From positions 1-20,504 of the forward strand of contig JAVEDQ010000511.1 in the NCBI GenBank assembly GCA_030840885.1: a DNA stretch of 20,504 nucleotides, in the 5' to 3' direction. The translations under genes and the position numbers were made by a program. The notes under the pieces were generated by a model. That model was given only the letters and a program-made list of their open reading frames with translations. It was not told where the DNA came from and did not search any database. Positions 1 to 7,911 of the stretch are shown here, piece after piece; within the stretch, counting starts at the first letter, position 1, and the number at the start of each line of letters is the position of its first letter. Source of the stretch: Frankiaceae bacterium (lineage in GTDB: Bacteria > Actinomycetota > Actinomycetes > Frankiales > Frankiaceae).

Positions 1-95
1 GCGATGTGCTCTCCGGCGTGACCGCCGACGCCGACGACCTCAAGGACGCGGTCAAGGGCGACACCGGACCGCCCGCCGGGCGCGCCCCGCGCTGA
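1..95 (+). CDS. C-terminal end of an unidentified protein (partial)
   Basis: An open frame enters from the left edge and stops with TGA at 93-95. It encodes about 30 residues in the window (reading DVLSGVTADADDLKDAVK and then a Pro/Arg-rich tail ending in RAPR). The tail is hydrophilic and resembles a disordered C-terminus. No motif allows a family assignment. The frame is inferred from the absence of earlier stops and from GC-rich third positions. It is convergent with the dehydrogenase gene that ends 22 bp downstream. Confidence 0.5.
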   Translation, partial: DVLSGVTADADDLKDAVKGDTGPPAGRAPR

Positions 96-117
96 AGGCA
101 GTCGTCAGCCGACGCCG

Positions 118-948
118 TCAGCCGACGCCGTAGTCGTAGAAGCCGCGGCCGGACTTCCGTCCGAGTCGGCCGTCGCCGATCAGGCGCCGGAGCAGTCGGC
201 GCGGGCCTTCGGGTAGGTTCGGACGGACGGCGGCGTAGTGCTCCTCGATGTCCAGGACGACGTCGAGCCCCACGCCGTCCATCCGGGCGAACGGACCGAC
301 ACCGCGCTCGTTGGCGGCGTAGATCCGGTCGACCTCCTCGGGTGTGGCGACGCCCTCCTCCACGACGGCGAGCGCCTCCCGCTTGATGGCCGCCCAGATG
401 CGGTTGTAGATGAAGCCGACGCTCTCCTGGCGCACGAGGAACGGGTCGAGCCCGACCGTGGGCAGGTACGCCATCAGCCGATCGAGCACGGCCGGGTCGG
501 TCTGCCCGCAGGACATGACCTCGACCGCCCGCCGCGCCGGCGGCATGTAGAAGTGCAGGTTGACCAGCCGCTCCGGGTTCGAGATGGCCTCGACCAGGTT
601 GCTGCTCGGATAGGACGACGAGTTGGTGGCCAGGATCGCGTCGGCCGGAGCCAGGCCGTCCAGCTCGGTGAACACGGCACGCTTCACGTCGAGGCGTTCC
701 GGCACGCACTCGAGGACGAGCCAGGCGTCGGCGACCCCATCGGTGATCTGTTCGTACACCGTCAATCGTCCAGGCGCGGCGTCGGTGAGCCGGGGCAGTT
801 CCCGGGCGACGTACTCCGCCGCCGCCTCCCGCTGTTCGGCCGCGGGGTCGACGAGGCGCACGTCTCCGCCCGTGCAGAACATCAGCGCGATGCGACGCCC
901 GAGCGTTCCACCGCCGATGACCGCGACGGGGCGCGGGTTGTCGGACAT
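118..948 (-). CDS. 3-hydroxyacyl-CoA dehydrogenase family protein
   Basis: The 276-residue product has the two-domain layout of NAD-dependent L-3-hydroxyacyl-CoA dehydrogenases, which oxidise 3-hydroxyacyl-CoA to 3-ketoacyl-CoA in the cytoplasm. An N-terminal Rossmann fold carries GGGTLG at residues 12-17 and an acidic residue (D34) after beta-2, which favours NAD over NADP. The segment LVLECVPE near 77-84 and NLHFYMPP near 130-137 match the family's active-site strands, with H132 as the likely catalytic histidine (usually in HFFNP). The C-terminal helical domain ends with GRLGRKSGRGFYDY, typical of the family. ATG at 948 is chosen because the Rossmann strand begins eight residues later; the longer upstream frame is antisense to the MerR gene. 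The exact substrate is unknown; relatives include hydroxybutyryl-CoA and L-gulonate 3-dehydrogenases. It is divergent from the TipA-like gene. Confidence 0.9.
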   Translation of the reverse strand: MSDNPRPVAVIGGGTLGRRIALMFCTGGDVRLVDPAAEQREAAAEYVARELPRLTDAAPGRLTVYEQITDGVADAWLVLECVPERLDVKRAVFTELDGLAPADAILATNSSSYPSSNLVEAISNPERLVNLHFYMPPARRAVEVMSCGQTDPAVLDRLMAYLPTVGLDPFLVRQESVGFIYNRIWAAIKREALAVVEEGVATPEEVDRIYAANERGVGPFARMDGVGLDVVLDIEEHYAAVRPNLPEGPRRLLRRLIGDGRLGRKSGRGFYDYGVG

Positions 949-964
949 GTGCGCCTCCCAGCGC

Positions 965-995
965 TTGACCCTGCCGCGGCGTGAGGTAGCAGGGT
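965..995 (+). promoter_or_regulatory. MerR-type promoter/operator, probably leaderless
   Basis: A -35-like TTGACC (965-970) is followed 19 bp later by CAGGGT (990-995), which fits the loose actinobacterial -10 pattern xAxxxT. An inverted repeat ACCCTGC (968-974) / GCAGGGT (989-995), with a 14-bp centre, spans the spacer. A long 19-bp spacer containing a dyad is the hallmark of MerR-activated promoters. The -10 ends six bases before ATG 1002, so the transcript may start at or next to the start codon. The site lies directly before a TipA-like gene, which suggests autoregulation, and may also affect the divergent dehydrogenase. Confidence 0.5.
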
Positions 996-1001
996 GGTCC
1001 C

Positions 1002-1781
1002 ATGACCGCCACGCCGTCGACACGCCTGACCGTCGGCCAGGTGGCCGAGGACTTCGGCGTGACGGTACGCACGCTGCACCACTACGACGAGATCGGCCTC
1101 GTCCGCCCGTCGGGCCGCTCGCCGTCCGGCTACCGGCTCTACGACGAGCATGACCTGACCCGGCTGCGCCACGTGGTGGTCTACCGGCGGCTGGGGCTGG
1201 CCCTCGGTGACATCGCCCGCCTGCTGGACGGCGCACCGGCCGACGTGGCGGACCACCTGCGCCGGCAGCGGGCCGCGGTCCTGTCCCGGCTGGACGAGCT
1301 GGGGGAGCTCGTGGCAGCCATCGATCGAGCTCTGGAGGCAGAGATGACTGGAGACCAGCTGACACCCGAAGAGCAGCGAGACCTGTTCGGCGACGCCTTC
1401 GACGAGGCCTACGCCGCGGAGGCCGAGCAGCGCTGGGGGAACACCGACGAGTGGCGGGAGTCCTCGCGTCGGACCGCGACCTACAGCAAGGCGGACTGGG
1501 CGCAGATCAAAGCCGAGGCCGAAGGCGTCAACGCGGCGTTCGCGGCGGCCCAGGCCGAAGGCGAACCCGCGACGTCCGAGGTGGCGATGACTGCCGCCGA
1601 GCAGCACCGGCAGCACATCAGTCGCCGGTTCTACAACGTCTCGTACGCGATGCACCGGAGCCTGGGGGACCTGTACGTCGCCGACGCGCGGTTCACGGCG
1701 ACCTACGAGGCGTTGGCACCCGGGCTGGCCGTCTACGTCCGGGACGCCATCCATGCGAACGCGGACCGCCACGCACCCTGA
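1002..1781 (+). CDS. TipA-like MerR family transcriptional regulator with TipAS domain
   Basis: The 259-residue protein begins with a MerR winged-helix domain (about residues 6-75): TVGQVAEDFGVTVRTLHHYD is the HTH, followed by the wing with SGYRLYDEHD. A coiled-coil dimerisation helix (about 80-115) follows. From about residue 125 the sequence EQRDLFGDAFDEAYAAEAEQ and the downstream helices match the TipAS antibiotic-recognition domain, which in Streptomyces TipAL binds thiopeptides covalently and drives activation of its own promoter. Here no Cys equivalent to the thiopeptide-attachment residue is visible in the C-terminal domain, so ligand binding may be non-covalent or involve other compounds. 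A MerR-like operator lies immediately upstream. No known TipA target is recognisable beside it other than the dehydrogenase and the downstream hemerythrin gene. Confidence 0.9.
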   Translation: MTATPSTRLTVGQVAEDFGVTVRTLHHYDEIGLVRPSGRSPSGYRLYDEHDLTRLRHVVVYRRLGLALGDIARLLDGAPADVADHLRRQRAAVLSRLDELGELVAAIDRALEAEMTGDQLTPEEQRDLFGDAFDEAYAAEAEQRWGNTDEWRESSRRTATYSKADWAQIKAEAEGVNAAFAAAQAEGEPATSEVAMTAAEQHRQHISRRFYNVSYAMHRSLGDLYVADARFTATYEALAPGLAVYVRDAIHANADRHAP

Positions 1782-1873
1782 GAACATCCACGAACATCCT
1801 CACCGGCCCGCGCTGGGCGAGCGGTTGGTCTCTTCGCGGCGTCAACCGACCGGGCCAGGGCAGGAGCCAGGGC

Positions 1874-2377
1874 ATGAGTGATCTCGACATCGTCGCCCTG
1901 GTGCTCCAGGAGCACCAGGCCATCCGCCGTACCTTCTCGTCGCTGGAATCGATCCAGGGCACCGACGCCCTCGCGAAGGAATGGCAGGAGCTCGCCGACC
2001 GGCTCGAGGTTCACGCGAGCGCCGAGGAGTCGATGCTCTACCCCAAGCTGCTGCGCGTCGGCGATGACGACCACGCCGACACCGACGACGCCATCCGCGA
2101 CCACAACGACATCCGCGACACGGCTCACGCGGTGGCGGACCACGAGGTCGGCACCGACGCCTGGTGGGATGCCGTCCGTGCCTGCCAGGAGTCGAACGAG
2201 CATCACCTCGACGAGGAGGAGCGCGACGTGCTCCCCGAGTTGAAGGAGAAGACCGACCAGGCCGCCCTCGACGAGCTCGGGGTGCAGTGGCTCGCCTTCC
2301 ACGAGGAGCACGAGTCGGCCAAGGGTCTCTCCGGGGAGGACAAGGACCCCGAGGCCTATATCGAGCAGAACACCTGA
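1874..2377 (+). CDS. Hemerythrin HHE cation-binding domain protein
   Basis: The 167-residue protein is a four-helix hemerythrin-like domain expected to carry a di-iron (or other metal) centre in the cytoplasm. The ligand pattern is complete: H14 in LQEHQAIRR, H47 and E51 in EVHASAEE, H77 in RDHNDI, and H111 and E115 in EHHLDEEE. Such actinobacterial proteins are linked to oxygen, nitric oxide or oxidative-stress handling, but the specific role cannot be told here. ATG 1874 is supported by AGGAG at 1862-1866, seven bases upstream. The frame is open further upstream, but that part overlaps the regulator gene and does not look like protein. The C-terminus is acidic and likely flexible. It is 92 bp downstream of the TipA-like gene, so co-transcription is possible. 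Confidence 0.9.
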   Translation: MSDLDIVALVLQEHQAIRRTFSSLESIQGTDALAKEWQELADRLEVHASAEESMLYPKLLRVGDDDHADTDDAIRDHNDIRDTAHAVADHEVGTDAWWDAVRACQESNEHHLDEEERDVLPELKEKTDQAALDELGVQWLAFHEEHESAKGLSGEDKDPEAYIEQNT

Positions 2378-2447
2378 TCGCTGCGCCCGCGGCTCCTGCC
2401 ATGCTGACCGTCGGCGACAGGGAGCCGTCGACGGCAGGGGAGATCAG

Positions 2448-3863
2448 GTGGCAGCGCAGGTGCACGCGTTCGACGACGAACTGGGTGGCCTCGACGGCCT
2501 GGCCACCGCCGCGCTGATCCGCGACCGGCAGATCAGCCGCCGGGAGGTCATCGAGTCGGCGCTGCGTCGGGCAACGGTGGTCGACGCCGAGCTGAACCTC
2601 GTCGCCGTGCTCGACGAGGGTGCCGTCGAGGCGGGTGTCGTGGCGGGGCCCTTCTCGGGGGTGCCGACGTTCGTCAAGGACAACACCGACGTCGTCGGCC
2701 TTCCCTCCCGGCACGGCTCCGAGGGCCTGCACCCGAAGCCGGCATCGCACGATGCCGCCATCACCACCGCGCTACGCCGCAGCGGTGCCGTCGTACTCGG
2801 CAAGAGCCGGTTGCCGGAGTTCGGCTTCAACGCGAGCACGGAGTTCGCAACCGAACCGCCGGCCCGCAACCCGTGGGACCCGGACTACTCGACCGGCGCC
2901 TCGTCGGGCGGGTCGGCCGGACTCGTCGCGGCCGGTGCCGTTCCCTTCGCGCACGCCAACGACGGCGGTGGCTCGATCCGCATCCCGGCCGCGGCGTGCG
3001 GTCTCGTCGGGCTCAAATGCACGCGAGGACGCATGCCGGCGGCGGTCCTCGAACACGTCCTGCCGGTGAACATCGTCGGCGAAGGTGTCGTCTCCCGCAG
3101 CGTCCGCGACACCGCGCATCTGCTCGCGCACATCGAGCGCCGGGTACGCGGGCTGCCAGCGATCGGCCTCGTCGAGGGGCCGAGCACGCGGCGGCTCCGG
3201 ATCGGGCTGGTGCTCGACTCGGTGACCGGCACCCCTACCGACGACGCGACACGCGCCGCGGTGTGCGAGACCGCTGCGTTGCTCACCGAGCTGGGGCACG
3301 ACGTGCGGGAGATGGCGGTCCCCGTCGACGCCGCGTTCGCCGACGACTTCACGCTCTACTGGTCGGCGCTCGCCGCAGCGATGGCCGGGCTGGGCCACCG
3401 GTTGCTGCCCGGGCTCGACCGCTCCCGGCTCGACGGCTTGACCCGCGGGCTCGCGGGACACTTCCGGGCCCACCGCCGCGACATCGTCGGAGCCGTCGCT
3501 CGGCTGCGACGGAGCTCGGTCGTCTACGAAGAAGCGCTCGCCGGCTTCGATGCGGTGCTCACGCCGGTGACCGCGGGGACGACTCCTCGGCTGGGCTACC
3601 TGTCGCCGACGGTGCCTTTCGAGGAGTTGCTCGACCGGCTGGTGGCCCACGTCGCCTTCACGCCGGTGAACAACGTCAGCGGCAGTCCCGCCATCTCCGT
3701 GCCGACCGGCCGAACGCCGGACGGCCGGCCCGTCGGCGTCCACGTGATGGGGCCTCGCGGCGGTGAGCGGACCCTGCTGGAGCTCGCCTACGAGCTGGAG
3801 CAGGCGCGCCCGTTCACCCGCCTCGGCACTCCCTCGGAAGCCGCCGCAGCGACCGCAGGCTGA
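2448..3863 (+). CDS. Amidase signature family hydrolase
   Basis: The 471-residue protein is a full-length amidase-signature enzyme, which hydrolyses C-N bonds of amides using a Ser-cisSer-Lys triad. The triad is visible: K77 in TFVKDN, S152 in GASSGGSAG (the cis-Ser position), and nucleophile S176 in NDGGGSIRIP. The 24-residue S152-to-S176 spacing equals that of classical members. The conserved C-terminal segment NNVSGSPAISVPTG is also present. GTG 2448 is preceded by AGGGGAG (2436-2442) at five bases. The usual Asp of the G-T-D-I-G-G-S motif is kept as N-D-G-G-G-S with altered neighbours, so substrate preference may differ from GatA or acetamidase; the lack of neighbouring gatB/gatC argues against a tRNA amidotransferase. 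It is convergent with the monooxygenase gene, with only 7 bp between the stops. Confidence 0.92.
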   Translation: MAAQVHAFDDELGGLDGLATAALIRDRQISRREVIESALRRATVVDAELNLVAVLDEGAVEAGVVAGPFSGVPTFVKDNTDVVGLPSRHGSEGLHPKPASHDAAITTALRRSGAVVLGKSRLPEFGFNASTEFATEPPARNPWDPDYSTGASSGGSAGLVAAGAVPFAHANDGGGSIRIPAAACGLVGLKCTRGRMPAAVLEHVLPVNIVGEGVVSRSVRDTAHLLAHIERRVRGLPAIGLVEGPSTRRLRIGLVLDSVTGTPTDDATRAAVCETAALLTELGHDVREMAVPVDAAFADDFTLYWSALAAAMAGLGHRLLPGLDRSRLDGLTRGLAGHFRAHRRDIVGAVARLRRSSVVYEEALAGFDAVLTPVTAGTTPRLGYLSPTVPFEELLDRLVAHVAFTPVNNVSGSPAISVPTGRTPDGRPVGVHVMGPRGGERTLLELAYELEQARPFTRLGTPSEAAAATAG

Positions 3864-3870
3864 CCCGACC

Positions 3871-5430
3871 TCACGCAGCCTGGTGCGGCGCACCCACCGT
3901 GGTGGGTGTCGGAACCGCACTGCGCGACCGCCGGGTGAAGCGCATCCGCCGCGAGACGTTCCCCGGTAACGCCTCGACGAGGTCGAGCAGGTAGTTCTGC
4001 CGCACCTGCCACGGCTTCCGGCGGCCCTGCCGCGGGAACTGGGCGATGCCGCGCTGGATGTAGCCCGAGCTGAGGTCGTCGATGAACGGGCGCAGGTCGG
4101 TCTCGTCCTCGTCCGGTTCCGGGGTCGCGGCGTCGTACCCGAACTTGTCCATGTAGCGGAGCAGCCGGACGACGAGGCGGGCCGAGAGGTCGGAGCGCAG
4201 CGTCCACGACGAGTTGGTGTAGCCGAATACGAAGGCCAGGTTCGGGACGCCGGAGATCATCGCCGCCCGGTAGGTGACGGCGGACCCGACGTCCACGTGC
4301 CGGCCGTCGATCGACAGCGCCATCCCGCCCAGCGCCCGCATCGACAGGCCGGTCGCGGAGACGATGATGTCGGCCTCGACGATGGTGCCGTCGGCCAGCC
4401 GCACGCCCTCGCCGACGAAGCGGTCGAGCGTGCCGGTGATCACCGACGCCTTCTTCTGCGCGATCACGTCGTAGAAGTCACCGTCCGGGGCGAGGGTCAA
4501 CCGCTGTTCCCAGGGGTTGTAGAGCGGCCGGAAGTGTTCGTCGACGTACGCCTCGTCCTGCAACCGGCCGACGGCCACGCCGCGGATGATCTTGCGGGCC
4601 AGGGCGGGTGCGCGACGGCTCACCGAGTATATGACCTGGAACTTCAGCACGTTCTTCACCCGCAGGAGGCGGTGGGCGAGTCCGGCGGGCAGGAAGCGAC
4701 GCAGCACATCGGCGACGACATCGACCCCGGGCAGCGCCATCACGTAGGTGGGGGAGCGCTGCAGCATCGTGACGTGCAGGGCGTTCTCGGTGAGCGCCGG
4801 GATCAGCGTCACCGCGGTGGCACCGCTGCCGATGACCAGGACCCGCTTGGCCGTGTAGTCGAGGTCCTCGGGCCAGAACTGCGGATGGATGAAGGTGCCG
4901 CGGAAGTCGGCGAGACCGGGGAAGTCGGGCTGGTAGCCGCGGTCGTAGTCGTAGTAGCCGGCACAGACGAACAGGAAGCGGGCGGTCCACGTCACCGGTG
5001 AGCCGTCGGTCTCGGCCCGCACCGTCCAGCGCTGCTGCTCCGACGACCAGTCCGCAGCCGAGACCTTCGTGCGGAAGTGGATGTGGCGGTCGATGCCGAA
5101 CTCGGTGGCGGTCTCGGTGATGTAGCGGCGGATGTCTTCGCCGCTGCCCATCGACGTCTCCCCGTGCCAGGGCCGGAACGGGTAGGAGAAGGTGAACATG
5201 TCGGTGTCGGAGCGGACGCCGGGGAACCGGAACAGGTCCCAGGTCCCGCCGATGCCGTCGCGCATCTCGAGGACCGCCAGGGTGGTGCCGGGACGGTCGC
5301 GGGTGAGACGGGCCGCAGCACCGATGCCCGACAGCCCGGCCCCGATGATGAGGACGTCGACGGAACGCTGTCCCGCGTCGGTCGGAGCCGCCTCGGTGGT
5401 TGGGGCCGTGGTTGGGGCCGGCGACGTCAT
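3871..5430 (-). CDS. EthA-like flavin-containing Baeyer-Villiger monooxygenase
   Basis: The 519-residue protein belongs to the FAD/NADPH class B monooxygenases, inserting one oxygen atom into ketones, sulfides or thioamides. Visible features are the FAD-binding GAGLSG at 30-35; GGTWDLFRFPGVRSDTD from 61 to 77, strongly resembling mycobacterial EthA; the Baeyer-Villiger fingerprint FxGxxxHxxxWP with F176, G178, H182, W186 and P187; and the NADPH-binding GSGATA at 201-206. EthA-like segments such as SPTYVMALP and YTNSSWTLR also recur. ATG 5430 has a strong AAGGAGGT (complement of about 5434-5441). A Thr/Ala/Pro-rich leader of about 20 residues precedes the FAD motif. EthA activates ethionamide in mycobacteria; the physiological substrate here is unknown. 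It is divergent from the MFS exporter, and the shared region holds several inverted repeats. No TetR gene like ethR is adjacent. Confidence 0.92.
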   Translation of the reverse strand: MTSPAPTTAPTTEAAPTDAGQRSVDVLIIGAGLSGIGAAARLTRDRPGTTLAVLEMRDGIGGTWDLFRFPGVRSDTDMFTFSYPFRPWHGETSMGSGEDIRRYITETATEFGIDRHIHFRTKVSAADWSSEQQRWTVRAETDGSPVTWTARFLFVCAGYYDYDRGYQPDFPGLADFRGTFIHPQFWPEDLDYTAKRVLVIGSGATAVTLIPALTENALHVTMLQRSPTYVMALPGVDVVADVLRRFLPAGLAHRLLRVKNVLKFQVIYSVSRRAPALARKIIRGVAVGRLQDEAYVDEHFRPLYNPWEQRLTLAPDGDFYDVIAQKKASVITGTLDRFVGEGVRLADGTIVEADIIVSATGLSMRALGGMALSIDGRHVDVGSAVTYRAAMISGVPNLAFVFGYTNSSWTLRSDLSARLVVRLLRYMDKFGYDAATPEPDEDETDLRPFIDDLSSGYIQRGIAQFPRQGRRKPWQVRQNYLLDLVEALPGNVSRRMRFTRRSRSAVPTPTTVGAPHQAA

Positions 5431-5509
5431 GGGACCTCCTTGTCGGGACAGCCGCGCGTCGGTGTGGTCCAGCTCACGACGGCCGATATCCGCAGGCTAA
5501 CCCCCGCGG

Positions 5510-5566
5510 GACCCTCGGAGGGTCGCCAACGCTGCGCGAGATAGTTCATCTCCGGAAGCATTCCGG
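5510..5566. promoter_or_regulatory. Cluster of three perfect inverted repeats between divergent genes
   Basis: The 158-bp gap between the monooxygenase (-) and MFS exporter (+) contains GACCCTC-g-GAGGGTC at 5510-5524, GAGAT-agttc-ATCTC at 5538-5552, and CCGGAA-gca-TTCCGG at 5552-5566. All arms pair without mismatch. The second and third touch each other. Such dyads are typical TetR- or MarR-type operator shapes and could co-regulate the divergent pair; the first could also be a hairpin in either leader. The assignment to regulation is inference from position and symmetry. Confidence 0.45.
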
Positions 5567-5588
5567 CGGTGCAGTCGTTGCTCCGCAG

Positions 5589-7112
5589 GTGACGTCCCCC
5601 GCCGTGATCACCCGCAAGTCCGTGGGGCTCCGCTCCGAACGTGGTCCGCTGCTCGCAGCGCTGATGCTGACGACCGCGCTGGTGGCCCTCGACGCCACGA
5701 TCATCGCGACTGCCGTCCCGTCGATCGTCGACGACCTCGGCGGCTTCTCGCAGTTCCCGTGGCTGTTCTCGATCTACCTGTTGGCGCAGGCGGTCTCCAC
5801 CCCGATCTACGGCCGACTCGCCGATGTGCTGGGCCGCAAGCCGGTGATGCTGGCGGGCATCGGACTGTTCCTCCTCGGCTCCGTGCTGTGCGGGGTGGCG
5901 TGGACGATGCCCGCGCTGATCCTGGCCCGGGCGGTGCAGGGCCTGGGTGCCGGGGCTGTGCTGCCGATGAGCCAGACCATCGCCGGCGACGTCTACACGC
6001 TCGCCGAGCGCGCGAAGGTCCAGGGCTACCTCGCCAGCGTCTGGGGCGTCTCCTCGGTGGTCGGCCCGACGCTGGGCGGGGTGTTCTCCGAGTACGGCAC
6101 CTGGCGGTGGATCTTCTGGATCAACCTGCCGCTGTGCGCGGTCGCCGCCACCGTGCTGTGGCGGAACTTCTCCGAGAAGGTCGAGCGCAAGCGCGGCGCC
6201 ATCGACTACCCCGGCGCTGCGTTGCTCAGTGCCGGCTGCGCGCTGCTCATCCTCGGGCTGCTGGAGGGTGGGCAGGCGTGGGGCTGGCTGTCGGGGCCGT
6301 CCGCCCTCGCCCTGCTCGGGGGACTGGCGCTCGTCGTCGCCTTCGTCCTCGTCGAGCGTCGCGTCGCCGCGCCGATCCTGCCGCTGTGGGTCTTCACCCG
6401 ACGGGTGCTGGTCGCGAGCAGCCTGACGGCGGCCGGTGTCGGTGCCGTGGTCCTCGGCCTCACGTCCTACGTCCCGACCTACGCGCAGGGGGTGCTCGGC
6501 GCAGGTCCCATCACGGCGGGCTTCACCCTCGCCATGCTGACCGTGGGCTGGCCGATCGCGGCCTCGATGTCGGGACGGCTCTACCTGCCGCTCGGGTTCC
6601 GCACCACGGCCGTCATCGGCTCGGGGCTGATCGTCGCGGGCTCGGCGCTGGTCGTGCTCGTGACGACCAGCGAGGCAGGTCTGCTGGCGCTGGCCGGCTC
6701 CTGCTTCGTCGTCGGCACCGGGCTCGGGCTGGCCGCCAGCCCGAGCCTCATCGCCGCGCAGTCCAGCGTCGGCTGGGCCGAGCGCGGCGTCGTGACCGGC
6801 AACAACATGTTCGCGCGCTCGCTGGGTAGCGCGCTTGCCGTCGCGGCCTTCGGGGCCGTGGCCAACGCCGTGCTCGACGGACGGCAACCCGTCGGCCCGG
6901 CACTGACCTCCGCCTCGACCGCGGTCTTCTTCGGTGTCCTTGGGGTCGCGGTCGTCACGATCGCTGCCGTCATGGGCCTGCCGCGCGGCGCGGCACGCGA
7001 CCACGAGGAGCCGTCCGCGGAGCCCTCCGGGTCAGCGACACCCCGGCGAGACACAGCAGGCCGCCCAGCAGCGCCAGAGCCGGCGGGGTCTCGCCGAGCA
7101 GCATCCAGCTGA
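5589..7112 (+). CDS. MFS transporter, DHA2 (14-TM, EmrB/QacA) family exporter
   Basis: About 507 residues with the features of 14-helix drug:H+ antiporters in the cytoplasmic membrane. TM1 carries LDATIIATAVPSIV (motif D1, with the conserved Asp near residue 35). Motif A is GRLADVLGRKP at about 75-85, motif B is LARAVQGLGAGA in TM4, and motif C is SVVGPTLGGVF in TM5. The hydrophobic core ends at about base 7000; the last 35 or so residues are a polar Ala/Pro/Arg tail. The start is uncertain: GTG 5589 is chosen, GTG 5604 is also possible, and no strong Shine-Dalgarno is seen. Reading further upstream would cross the palindrome cluster. The last 143 bp overlap the convergent EamA-type gene. Divergence from the EthA-like gene suggests export of a substrate or product of that enzyme (inference). 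Confidence 0.9.
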   Translation: MTSPAVITRKSVGLRSERGPLLAALMLTTALVALDATIIATAVPSIVDDLGGFSQFPWLFSIYLLAQAVSTPIYGRLADVLGRKPVMLAGIGLFLLGSVLCGVAWTMPALILARAVQGLGAGAVLPMSQTIAGDVYTLAERAKVQGYLASVWGVSSVVGPTLGGVFSEYGTWRWIFWINLPLCAVAATVLWRNFSEKVERKRGAIDYPGAALLSAGCALLILGLLEGGQAWGWLSGPSALALLGGLALVVAFVLVERRVAAPILPLWVFTRRVLVASSLTAAGVGAVVLGLTSYVPTYAQGVLGAGPITAGFTLAMLTVGWPIAASMSGRLYLPLGFRTTAVIGSGLIVAGSALVVLVTTSEAGLLALAGSCFVVGTGLGLAASPSLIAAQSSVGWAERGVVTGNNMFARSLGSALAVAAFGAVANAVLDGRQPVGPALTSASTAVFFGVLGVAVVTIAAVMGLPRGAARDHEEPSAEPSGSATPRRDTAGRPAAPEPAGSRRAASS

Positions 7113-7896
7113 GCAGGATCGCGACGGGCGGAACCAGATAGGTCGTCGCGCCCATCTTCCCGGCGCTGGTTCGGGCCAGTGCATAGGCCCAGGTCGTGAA
7201 GGCGACGGCCGTGGGGAAGACCCCCAGGTAGACCAGCCATCCGCTGGAGGACGCCGGCGCGGACCCGAGTCCCTGGGCGAGGCTGGGCAGGTACGGCAGG
7301 CATGCCACCGCCCCGATCGTGCAGGCCAACCAGGTCACCTGCAGCGCGGACAGGTGCCCGAGCAGCGGCTTCTGACTCACGACACCACCCGCATAGGCGA
7401 CCGCGGCCACAAGGCAGAGGAGAACGCCGATCAGGTCGGAGCCCTCGCCGCTCGACGTGGCGAGAGCGATGACGACTACGCCGCCGAATGCCACCGCGCC
7501 GCCGAGCAGCAGCGTGCGGGGGAAGCCCTCACCGAGCAGCAGCCCGGCCAGCAGGGCGATGAGGATCGGGCCGACGTTGACCAGGAGCGCCGCTGTTCCG
7601 GCGTCGACCCGCCGCTCGGCGGCGTTGAGCGCGACGTTGTAGACGCCGAACCAGAGCACACCGCAGACGAGCAGGCGCGGCCAGAGTTGCCTCGGGACCG
7701 CCGCGTGGCCGCTCTTGAGCAGGGCGGCTCCGAGGACGACGCTGCCGACGAGCAGGCGCCCCAGCGACAGGGCTCCGGGCGAGAAGTCCGTACTGACGTG
7801 TCGGATCGCGACGAAGGCGGACGCCCAGAGCAGAACCGTGACCGCGGCTGCGAGCAGCGGTCGGGGGGAGGCGGGCACGCGCTCACCGTAGGACAC
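6970..7896 (-). CDS. EamA/DMT family transporter
   Basis: The 308-residue protein has the duplicated EamA architecture of drug/metabolite transporters, with about ten hydrophobic helices in two repeats. The first repeat contains LLWASAFVAIRHVSTDFSPG and a helix ending in LAGLLLGEGFPRT. The second has FTTWAYALARTSAGKMGATT, then LVPPVAILLSWMLLGETPP, with the recurrent GE before the last helix. These signatures are characteristic of RhaT/YdcZ/PecM-like exporters; the substrate is unknown. The start is GTG 7896, 15 bp after the molybdoenzyme stop, so the two are probably one operon; GTG 7878 is an in-frame alternative. The 3' end runs 143 bp into the MFS gene on the other strand: the last TM helix of this protein is encoded opposite the MFS polar tail. 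Confidence 0.9.
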   Translation of the reverse strand: MSYGERVPASPRPLLAAAVTVLLWASAFVAIRHVSTDFSPGALSLGRLLVGSVVLGAALLKSGHAAVPRQLWPRLLVCGVLWFGVYNVALNAAERRVDAGTAALLVNVGPILIALLAGLLLGEGFPRTLLLGGAVAFGGVVVIALATSSGEGSDLIGVLLCLVAAVAYAGGVVSQKPLLGHLSALQVTWLACTIGAVACLPYLPSLAQGLGSAPASSSGWLVYLGVFPTAVAFTTWAYALARTSAGKMGATTYLVPPVAILLSWMLLGETPPALALLGGLLCLAGVSLTRRAPRTAPRGRVPRRAAGP

Positions 7897-7911
7897 CCCA
7901 CTCGCAGCGGG

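Noticed and set aside
2448..7112. Amidase, EthA-like monooxygenase and exporter as one catabolic operon or a new system.
   Set aside because: The amidase and monooxygenase are convergent and the exporter is divergent, so there is no shared transcript; a joint pathway would be speculation.
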